This document shows positions 27,716-35,213 of a stretch of DNA of 64,000 nucleotides, piece by piece. Position 1 is the first letter of the stretch; each line of letters begins with the position of its first letter. The notes below the pieces were generated by a model, which saw only the letters and a list, made by a program, of their open reading frames with translations, ran no database searches and was not told the DNA's origin. Both the position numbers and the translations under genes were made by a program. The DNA is from Lutimonas zeaxanthinifaciens (lineage in GTDB: Bacteria; Bacteroidota; Bacteroidia; Flavobacteriales; Flavobacteriaceae), in contig NZ_CP129964.1 of NCBI RefSeq assembly GCF_030503675.1, forward strand, positions 1,984,001 to 2,048,000, written 5' to 3'.

Positions 27716-28227
27716 ATGGAATTGTTTGAATTTCTCTTTAGCTGGCTCCAATACTGAGCTTTCTAACGATCATTATTGCAATTATCTTTGGAGTCATCCA
27801 ATTGAGACAATTTAAGACTCAGCGAAAAGATATTGCGGCCGTCGAGATTATGCGAACCATGCAGGACGCTCAGTTTACGGACTCTCTTCATCTGATCAAT
27901 CATTCTGATCATCTCAATTCTGTCAAAGAAGTTTATGAACAAAATCCAAATCTGGAAAAAGCCATTTTTGCCATCACCACAAAGTTTGAAACCCTTGGCT
28001 TTTTGGTGTACAAAAGAGTTATCCCCATTGAATTTGTCGAGCAACTGGTAGGCGGGGTTTGCCTCTCTTTATGGGAAAAATTAAATTTATTTGTTATCGA
28101 CTACAGAAATGTAAATGAACAAAGGCTATTTCTTGAATGGTTTGAATGGCTTTCATTTATTTTAAAGGAAAGAAATCGAGACAAAGCAAAACCCGCATTG
28201 GAAAAATTCAAAAATTGGAATTCCTGA
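27716..28227 (+). CDS. membrane-anchored protein with apparent frameshift near its N-terminus
   Basis: The long frame (from about 27742) encodes a hydrophobic segment, LSFLTIIIAIIFGVIQL, then RQFKTQRKD and about 130 residues ending KNWNS; this looks like small single-pass cytosol-facing proteins resembling DUF4760. It has no ATG: the first ATG, at 27716, opens MELFEFLFSWL in another frame and stops after 13 codons. Adding one base at the CC of 27748-27749 would join them into one 170-residue protein. A TTG start at 27802 would remove the membrane segment. Either a genuine mutation, an assembly error, or a rare start. Function unknown. Confidence 0.55.
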
Positions 28228-28257
28228 TTGTTAGTCGTCAAAGTTGGCTTATATTTG
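28228..28257 (+). promoter_or_regulatory. Bacteroidetes-type promoter for prfC
   Basis: TTG at 28228-28230, 19 bases, TATATTTG at 28250-28257; the prfC ATG is 17 bases past it. This is the textbook -33/-7 spacing. Confidence 0.75.
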
Positions 28258-28274
28258 CGCACTAATTTTTTTTA

Positions 28275-29864
28275 ATGGATCTACTTCAGGAAATACAGAG
28301 AAGACGAACTTTTGGAATCATTTCCCACCCTGATGCGGGTAAGACGACCCTAACTGAAAAACTATTGCTTTTTGGAGGGGCCATTCAGGAAGCCGGAGCC
28401 GTAAAAAGCAATAAAATAAAGAAAGGTGCCACATCTGACTTTATGGAAATTGAAAGGCAAAGGGGAATATCTGTAGCCACCTCGGTCCTTGCCTTTGTTT
28501 ATAAGGATAAGAAAATCAATATTCTGGACACCCCAGGTCACAAGGACTTTGCTGAAGATACTTTCAGAACCTTGACCGCAGTTGATAGTGTTATTGTGGT
28601 AATCGATGTAGCCAAAGGTGTTGAGGAACAGACTGAAAAACTGGTTGAGGTTTGCAGAATGCGTAACATTCCTATGATCGTGTTCATAAACAAACTCGAC
28701 CGGGAAGGAAAAGATGCTTTTGACCTGCTTGATGAAGTTGAACAAAAATTAGGACTTAAAGTTATTCCCTTGAGTTTCCCAATAGGTATGGGCTACGATT
28801 TTAAAGGGATTTACAATATCTGGGATAAAAAAATCAATCTATTCTCTGCCGGGAGTAAAACCGTTGTTTCGGACGGAATCGAATTTGACGATGTCAATGA
28901 TCCTGAACTGGATAAGATGATTGGCACCGAGGCCGCTGAACTCTTAAGAGAAGAACTTGAACTCGTTGAAGAGGTTTATCCCGGTTTTGACAAGGAAGCC
29001 TATTTAAAAGGGGAACTTCAGCCTGTCTTCTTTGGTTCGGCTTTAAATAACTTTGGTGTCAAAGAATTACTGGACTGTTTTATTGACATTGCTCCTGAGC
29101 CCTTACCAAAAATGTCAGACACTCGATTGGTAGATTCCAAAGAGAAAAAATTTACAGGTTTTGTGTTCAAGATTCATGCGAATATGGATCCCAAGCACAG
29201 GGACAGACTGGCCTTCGTAAAAATAGTTTCAGGAATCTTTAGACGAAACACGAACTACCTGCATGTAAAATTGGGGAAGAAAATGAAATTTTCAAGCCCA
29301 AATGCATTCTTCGCGGAAAAAAAGGAAATCGTTGATGAATCTTTTCCGGGAGATATAGTCGGACTGCATGACACCGGGAATTTTAAGATCGGAGACACTT
29401 TAACTGAGGGCGAAATACTTGAATTCAAAGGGATTCCAAGTTTTTCTCCGGAACACTTTAGATATGTGAATAATGCGGATCCGATGAAATCCAAGCAACT
29501 GGCCAAAGGGCTCGATCAGCTGATGGATGAGGGGGTTGCTCAATTATTTACGCTGGACCTGAATGGAAGAAAAGTAATTGGAACGGTCGGTGCACTTCAA
29601 TTCGAAGTAATTCAATACCGACTCGAGCACGAATACGGCGCCAAGTGTTCTTATGAAAATGTAAACGTTCATAAGGCATGCTGGGTGGAAGCCGAAGACG
29701 AAAATAGCGAAGAATTCAAGGAATTTAAACGGGTTAAACAGCGCTATCTTGCCAAAGACAAAAAAGACCAGCTTGTTTTCCTGGCAGATTCGGCATTTAC
29801 GGTACAAATGACCCAGCAGAAATACCCAACGGTAAAACTTCATTTTGTTAGCGAGTTCAATTAA
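28275..29864 (+). CDS. prfC: peptide chain release factor 3
   Basis: GTPase that removes RF1 or RF2 from the ribosome after termination. 529 residues, the same as E. coli RF3. Seen: G1 SHPDAGKTTLTEK, G2 region RQRGISVATSV, G3 DTPGHKDF, G4 NKLD, and the C-terminal QFEVIQYRLEHEYGA typical of RF3 rather than EF-G. Monocistronic with its own promoter. Confidence 0.97.
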   Translation: MDLLQEIQRRRTFGIISHPDAGKTTLTEKLLLFGGAIQEAGAVKSNKIKKGATSDFMEIERQRGISVATSVLAFVYKDKKINILDTPGHKDFAEDTFRTLTAVDSVIVVIDVAKGVEEQTEKLVEVCRMRNIPMIVFINKLDREGKDAFDLLDEVEQKLGLKVIPLSFPIGMGYDFKGIYNIWDKKINLFSAGSKTVVSDGIEFDDVNDPELDKMIGTEAAELLREELELVEEVYPGFDKEAYLKGELQPVFFGSALNNFGVKELLDCFIDIAPEPLPKMSDTRLVDSKEKKFTGFVFKIHANMDPKHRDRLAFVKIVSGIFRRNTNYLHVKLGKKMKFSSPNAFFAEKKEIVDESFPGDIVGLHDTGNFKIGDTLTEGEILEFKGIPSFSPEHFRYVNNADPMKSKQLAKGLDQLMDEGVAQLFTLDLNGRKVIGTVGALQFEVIQYRLEHEYGAKCSYENVNVHKACWVEAEDENSEEFKEFKRVKQRYLAKDKKDQLVFLADSAFTVQMTQQKYPTVKLHFVSEFN

Positions 29865-29897
29865 ATAATTATTGAACAGTCATGTTTGGCACAGGTA

Positions 29898-29926
29898 TTG
29901 AAACTCTTTAAAAGTTAATATCTTTG
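29898..29926 (+). promoter_or_regulatory. Bacteroidetes-type promoter for the NlpE/META lipoprotein
   Basis: TTG at 29898-29900, 18 bases, TATCTTTG at 29919-29926; ATG 28 bases later. Confidence 0.7.
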
Positions 29927-29954
29927 AAAGAAAAACTTGTGTAAATAATTAATT

Positions 29955-31163
29955 ATGAAAACTCAATTTTTACTTGCCTTGACTATTTTGGTATTAGTAT
30001 CTGCCTGTGGTTCTTCATCAAGTTCCGGCAGAAGCACCTACATGGACCCTCATGCAGAAGCTCATCAGCAACTTCATAACGAATTAGTACAGGAAGAGCT
30101 TCAAAAAGCATATCAAAACAGTATTGAATTATTTACGGGAACCTATACCGGTTCTTTTCCTTGTAAGGATTGCGATGGAATTGCTTATACGCTTACCTTA
30201 AAGAAAGACATGTCATATCGGAGTGAAATCCTGTATAAAGGAAAATCCCTGAAAACTGAGGTTCAGGAAAGTTATTTTAATTTTATGGAAAATGATATCA
30301 TAGCTTTAAACGATGCTCTTGAGAGCATGAGTTTTTTTAAGATTGAGGGGGATCAGCTTAGATTACTTGATAAGAATCGTAAACCCGTTACTGCAGGCCC
30401 TTCGGAAGCGTACATATTGAAACCCGTAGACAATGGCCCGAAAAATGAAGCTCTAGCAGATACCACTGAAGTTCGTAGTCTCAACAAAAAACGTAAAGAT
30501 GGAATCGTGTTTATGGCATCTAATGAAAATAAAAGCTGGACACTTAAATATTTTTCAAATGATTCCTTAAAATTAGTAATGAAACAGGGCCGGTCCTTTA
30601 CGGCAAAACTTTCAAAACCGCTTCCTACGCTCCAACCTGAAATCCTGGATTACAGAGTCAAGAACAAGGAAGGTGAAATATTTGTTCACCTGGTTGAAGA
30701 AAAATGCAGTTTAAACGATTCGGATCAAGTTCAAAACTTTCAGGTAAACGTTAAACTGGATTTAAAGGCGGACAAAAATACTTACGACCTAATTGGTTGC
30801 GGAAGCTTTGTTCCGGACCCTAATCTAGACGGTTCCTGGCACATAACCTGGGCCATGGATTCACCCATTAACAAAGAACAATTTGAAGGAAGGCAACCTT
30901 TCATCAAAATAGATACTGAACAAGGCAGAATCTCTGGAAATGAAGGATGCAATGGATTTCAGGGTCAGATAAAATTCAAGGCAGAGGAAATGGTAATAGG
31001 GCCTTTAGCAGGAACATTGATGGCTTGTCCCAATATGGATATCAGCAGCAAAATAACTGGTGCAATAGGTGGAAATACCTTGTCTTATGTGTTCGACCGA
31101 GATGAACTCATTTTTTACAAAGGAGTCAATAAAGTGATGGTGCTGACTCCGATGCCGGAATAA
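29955..31163 (+). CDS. lipoprotein with NlpE-like and META/HslJ domains
   Basis: 402 residues. Lipobox LVSAC at about residue 18 with a Ser-rich linker after it. Residues about 55-155 are NlpE-like: YTGSFPCKDCDGIAYTL contains the CxxC that in E. coli NlpE senses copper or surface stress. Residues about 285-400 are a META (HslJ-type) domain: GNEGCNGFQGQI and GPLAGTLMACPNMD. The middle part is unassigned. Likely an envelope stress or metal-related sensor, but its partner is unknown. Downstream gene starts 79 bases later. Confidence 0.8.
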   Translation: MKTQFLLALTILVLVSACGSSSSSGRSTYMDPHAEAHQQLHNELVQEELQKAYQNSIELFTGTYTGSFPCKDCDGIAYTLTLKKDMSYRSEILYKGKSLKTEVQESYFNFMENDIIALNDALESMSFFKIEGDQLRLLDKNRKPVTAGPSEAYILKPVDNGPKNEALADTTEVRSLNKKRKDGIVFMASNENKSWTLKYFSNDSLKLVMKQGRSFTAKLSKPLPTLQPEILDYRVKNKEGEIFVHLVEEKCSLNDSDQVQNFQVNVKLDLKADKNTYDLIGCGSFVPDPNLDGSWHITWAMDSPINKEQFEGRQPFIKIDTEQGRISGNEGCNGFQGQIKFKAEEMVIGPLAGTLMACPNMDISSKITGAIGGNTLSYVFDRDELIFYKGVNKVMVLTPMPE

Positions 31164-31242
31164 TTATTTCTTGGGATCAAACTTCTCGTATCTGAAGATT
31201 TATTATATATTTACATTACAAGTCAATGATCAGCCAATTAGC

Positions 31243-32328
31243 ATGAATTCAAAGATTATAGCCAATGGAATCTTAAGGGCAGTAGCCGTCTTGGTGGGCA
31301 TTCTCATCTTTCTCTATTTTCTTTACAAAATTCAAAGTGTACTGGTCTATCTGGTCATTGCAACGGTTTTATCACTCATAGCCACACCGGTTCAGCGCTT
31401 CTTAAAGAACAAGTTGAAATTTCCAAATGTACTTGCTGTGGTAATTACGATGTCAATGTTTCTGTTTGTGATCCTGGGAATCATATCGATGTTTATACCA
31501 CTGATCAAAGAGCAGGGTCATAATATCTCCTTATTAAACACAGAAGAATTACGAAGAAGAATTTTTAATCTTTTTCACGAAATTGACCTTTATTTTGCTG
31601 CCCGACGTATAAACCTTTTTGGTGAACTAAAAAATATTGACCTGACATCAAACATAGCCTCAATTCCCAGTCTGTTGAATTCCTTTATGGGTGTTGTAGG
31701 GACTTTTAGCGTTGGTCTTTTTTCGGTCTTGTTTATCACTTTCTTCTTTTTAAAGGACACCAAATTGCTGCACAATATTTTTGTACTGGTCACCCCTGAC
31801 AAAAATGAAGATAAGATTTTGAAGTCACTCAAGACGATCAATGACCTGCTATCGCGCTATTTTATCGGTCTGATAATTCAGATTTCAATACTGTTTACCA
31901 TTTATTCGGTCACTTTGCTCATTTTCAACATAAAAAGTGCTGTAGTGATCGCATTCTTGTGTGCTCTTTTGAATTTGATACCATATATAGGCCCATTGAT
32001 CGGAGGTGTATTGATGATTCTTCTTACGATGACAAGCAGCCTTGAATATGACTTTCAAACACATATACTTCCAGTCACCTTGTATGTATTATTCGGTTAT
32101 ATTGTCGCCCAGCTAATAGATAATTTTTTCAGTCAGCCCATCATTTTCTCAAAAAGTGTAAAATCACACCCGCTCGAAATATTCCTAATCATCGTCATAG
32201 GCGGTCTTTTATTCGGTATCACAGGAATGATTTTTGCGGTACCATCATATACCGTGATCAAAGTGGTACTCAAAGAATTTCTTTCAGATAACCCCATTGT
32301 AAAAAGCCTCACCAAAGGATTGGATTAA
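31243..32328 (+). CDS. AI-2E-family transporter (UPF0118)
   Basis: 361 residues from the ATG giving MNSKIIANGILRAV; a TTG start 24 codons earlier is less likely. About seven to eight membrane segments: a pair at the N-terminus, a long soluble stretch (residues about 100-150), then the conserved block ALLNLIPYIGPLIGG and PIIFSKSVKSHPLEIF, diagnostic of the family. Members include sodium/proton antiporters and TqsA; substrate here unknown. The methyltransferase gene follows 2 bases after its stop. Confidence 0.88.
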   Translation: MNSKIIANGILRAVAVLVGILIFLYFLYKIQSVLVYLVIATVLSLIATPVQRFLKNKLKFPNVLAVVITMSMFLFVILGIISMFIPLIKEQGHNISLLNTEELRRRIFNLFHEIDLYFAARRINLFGELKNIDLTSNIASIPSLLNSFMGVVGTFSVGLFSVLFITFFFLKDTKLLHNIFVLVTPDKNEDKILKSLKTINDLLSRYFIGLIIQISILFTIYSVTLLIFNIKSAVVIAFLCALLNLIPYIGPLIGGVLMILLTMTSSLEYDFQTHILPVTLYVLFGYIVAQLIDNFFSQPIIFSKSVKSHPLEIFLIIVIGGLLFGITGMIFAVPSYTVIKVVLKEFLSDNPIVKSLTKGLD

Positions 32329-32330
32329 CT

Positions 32331-33506
32331 TTGAATATTGAAATTTTACATACTGATGTTCAATTATTTATAAATCAAAATCTTAATTCAGACCTTACAA
32401 AAATTGTCTTAAGAGGATCTCCATTTCCCCACATTCCGATTCAACAGCTGGTTGAGCAGATCAAATCCAAATCGAAGGCAAAAAGAAAACTTCCAACCTG
32501 GTTTCATTCAAATCAAATCTTATATCCAAATTCGATCAATCTCGAACAGAGTTCGTCCGAAATTACCGCAAAATATAAAGCCGGGTTAACAAAAGGAAAC
32601 CATCTTATCGATTTAACCGGCGGTTTTGGTATTGACAGCTTTTTTTTTGCGGCTCATTTCAAGAAAGTCATCCATTGTGAAATTAACACGGATCTATCTG
32701 AAATTGCGGCTCATAATTTCAAAATTTTAGGAGCTGATCATATAACCTGTATTCCTCTTGATGGAATTAAATACCTGAGGCAATCTAAAAATATTTTTGA
32801 CTGGATATACCTTGATCCATCGAGAAGGAATGACACAAAAGGCAAGGTTTTCAGGCTTCAAGATTGTTTACCCAATGTCATCGATCATTTAGACGACCTG
32901 CTTGAATTCTCAGATAACATTATGATCAAGCTCTCTCCCCTTCTTGATATATCGGCTACAATCAACAGTCTGAAATTTGTTAAAGAAGTACATACGATCT
33001 CTGTAAACAACGAGATGAAAGAGCTTGTGGTCATCATTCAAAAAAATTATGCGGAGCAGATAAATCTTGTGGCTGTTGATATGAGCAATGAAAATGAATC
33101 AATCTTTAAAGCGACATTTCCCTCCTCCTCTACAGCAACTTATTCTTTGCCCGAAAGGTATTTATACGAACCGAATTCAGCCATTTTAAAAGCTGGCCTG
33201 TTTAATGAAGTTTCAAATCAATTAAATATAAATAAACTACACGTTAACAGCCACTTATACACATCTTATGAATTAATAAAATTTCCGGGAAGACGCTTTT
33301 TGATCAAGGAGGTATTCAAGTACAATAAAAAGAAAATAAAAAAACGTTTCGGTTCGGAAAAAGCTAATATCACTACACGAAACTTTAACGAGTCTGTTGC
33401 GGAGATCAGAAAAAAGACCGGAATAAAAGAAGGTGGAGAAGACTACTTATTTTTCACAAAAGACCTTCATGATTCGGCTCTTGTCATTCATTGTACAAAA
33501 GTTTAA
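32331..33506 (+). CDS. class I SAM-dependent methyltransferase with C-terminal THUMP-like domain
   Basis: 391 residues, probably TTG start, coupled to the transporter gene before it. SAM-binding motif HLIDLTGGFGIDSFFFA at about residue 90, acidic loop CEINTDL, and DWIYLDPSRR, the position of the catalytic (N/D)PP(Y/F)-like motif. C-terminal part (FKYNKKKIKKRFG) looks like a nucleic-acid-binding domain. This family is widespread in Bacteroidetes without, to my knowledge, an assigned substrate; rRNA or tRNA is plausible. Confidence 0.8.
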   Translation: MNIEILHTDVQLFINQNLNSDLTKIVLRGSPFPHIPIQQLVEQIKSKSKAKRKLPTWFHSNQILYPNSINLEQSSSEITAKYKAGLTKGNHLIDLTGGFGIDSFFFAAHFKKVIHCEINTDLSEIAAHNFKILGADHITCIPLDGIKYLRQSKNIFDWIYLDPSRRNDTKGKVFRLQDCLPNVIDHLDDLLEFSDNIMIKLSPLLDISATINSLKFVKEVHTISVNNEMKELVVIIQKNYAEQINLVAVDMSNENESIFKATFPSSSTATYSLPERYLYEPNSAILKAGLFNEVSNQLNINKLHVNSHLYTSYELIKFPGRRFLIKEVFKYNKKKIKKRFGSEKANITTRNFNESVAEIRKKTGIKEGGEDYLFFTKDLHDSALVIHCTKV

Positions 33507-33572
33507 CAAGCGGTTTTTCTACTTCCTGAATATATTTCTTACTTTTAAATCATAATATTTCAAAGTAAAACA

Positions 33573-35204
33573 ATGGCCAATAAAAATATCCGCTCTCTTT
33601 CATCCAGAAAGGGCCTGGACCATAATCTTTTTGAAAAAATTGCCGAACTCTCGAAAAATGATGGTTCTGAAGACGAATTTCAAAGGCTTTCAAAACAATT
33701 TTTTATCGATGATTCTGTGGTATTTGGAACCGCTTCATTTTATGATTTTATAAAACCCGGTCAGGCTTCAAAAAAGGTTCGAATTTGTAATGGAACTGCC
33801 TGTATGGTTGCAGGCACCCAGGATCGTATAAAAAATATATTGAAATCTGAGTTTGAAGAAGATGAAATAGGCCATATTGCCTGTGTAGGGCATTGTCACA
33901 GTAATGGAGCAATAATGCTGAACGATCATACATACAGCATCCGGAACACTGAACATTTGAATTCCATTTTGTCAGAAGATAAAGGTCCTGGAAGTTCTCA
34001 AAACAATTATTATGTTGGTGCCAATTCAACAACCATTCTCACGGGACCTGTCAATGAGGTGAATTCGTTTTTTAAACTGGCGGAAAAATTCACTCAAGAT
34101 AAAAAGGGGATAATAAATGAGTTAAAAGCATCAAATTTAAGAGGGAGAGGTGGTGCAGGCTTTCCCTTTTGGTTTAAACTTGACGCTGTAAGTAAAGAGG
34201 ACCAAAATCAGAAATATATAGTTTGTAACGCAGATGAAGGTGATCCTGGCGCATTCAGTGATATGTACCTGATGGAGCACCAGCCATTTAAAGTATTATT
34301 TGGAATGTATATTTCAGGCATCTGTGTTGGTGCTGATACCGGAGTACTCTACATAAGAGGAGAATATCCTGAGTCAATAAGATCCATGGAAAAAGCAATT
34401 ATCTATTTAAATAAAAATGAGCTGATCAGCAATTTCCGATTCAAAATTATCCGCGGACAGGGAAGTTATGTATGCGGTGAAGAAACCGCGCTTTTAAATT
34501 CTATAGAAGGTCTCCGGCCTGAGGTAAGAGTCAGACCCCCCTATCCTGCTCAATATGGATTATTCGGAAAGCCTACGGTACTGAGCAATGTTGAAACCTT
34601 TGCAAATATCCACTGGATACTTAACCATGGAGGGAAAGCCTTTGCTGCTTTGGGTACAGGTTCGTCAACAGGAACCAAACTGGTTTCTTTAGACAGCTTC
34701 TTCAACAGGCCAGGAATGTATGAAATTGAAATGGGAACTCCACTTCAAGTGGTTTTTGATGAATTTGGACAAGGGGTGAGAACCAAAGTCAAAGCCTTCC
34801 AGATTGGGGGCCCTTTGGGGGGGATCGTACCTGCTGACAAGGTTAGCTCCTTAAGCCTTGATTTTGAATCGTTGGATCAGGGAGGGTTCTTATTAGGGCA
34901 TGCAAGTGTTGTTTCAATTCCTGAAGATTATCCCATGATTAAATTCATGAGCCATTTGCTTGAATTTACTGCTGATGAAAGTTGCGGAAAATGCTATCCA
35001 TGCAGAATTGGTTCCTATAGAGGATTTGAAATGCTGGAAAAGGCACAAAAGGAAGCCTATAAAATTGATAAGAATTTATTTGATGACCTGATAGAAACAC
35101 TTGAAATAGGATCATTATGTGCTCTTGGAGGAGGAGTACCGCTACCTTTAAAAAATGCTATGCAATATTTTCAACCTGAATTAAAATCATTTTTTCAATC
35201 GTAA
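33573..35204 (+). CDS. NAD-linked formate dehydrogenase beta subunit, NuoE-NuoF-like fusion
   Basis: 543 residues. N-terminal thioredoxin-like 2Fe-2S domain with CNGTAC and CVGHC (C-x4-C ... C-x3-C), then a NuoF-type core: LRGRGGAGFPFWFK (FMN/NADH site), CNADEGDPGAFSD, and a 4Fe-4S site in ESCGKCYPCRIGS plus a later Cys in GSLCALGG. In FDS-type enzymes FdsG and FdsB are separate; here they are one chain. It delivers formate electrons to NAD. The molybdopterin subunit starts 9 bases later. Confidence 0.9.
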   Translation: MANKNIRSLSSRKGLDHNLFEKIAELSKNDGSEDEFQRLSKQFFIDDSVVFGTASFYDFIKPGQASKKVRICNGTACMVAGTQDRIKNILKSEFEEDEIGHIACVGHCHSNGAIMLNDHTYSIRNTEHLNSILSEDKGPGSSQNNYYVGANSTTILTGPVNEVNSFFKLAEKFTQDKKGIINELKASNLRGRGGAGFPFWFKLDAVSKEDQNQKYIVCNADEGDPGAFSDMYLMEHQPFKVLFGMYISGICVGADTGVLYIRGEYPESIRSMEKAIIYLNKNELISNFRFKIIRGQGSYVCGEETALLNSIEGLRPEVRVRPPYPAQYGLFGKPTVLSNVETFANIHWILNHGGKAFAALGTGSSTGTKLVSLDSFFNRPGMYEIEMGTPLQVVFDEFGQGVRTKVKAFQIGGPLGGIVPADKVSSLSLDFESLDQGGFLLGHASVVSIPEDYPMIKFMSHLLEFTADESCGKCYPCRIGSYRGFEMLEKAQKEAYKIDKNLFDDLIETLEIGSLCALGGGVPLPLKNAMQYFQPELKSFFQS

Positions 35205-35213
35205 AACAGAGAT

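Noticed and set aside
27485-27751. Minus-strand ORF opposite the end of the PPIase gene
   Set aside because: Shadow of the cyclophilin domain, no recognisable protein and no promoter.
33539-33568. TTACTTT/AAAGTAA inverted repeat before the formate dehydrogenase genes as an operator
   Set aside because: 16-base spacing and AT-only context make a chance repeat likely; not listed as a feature.
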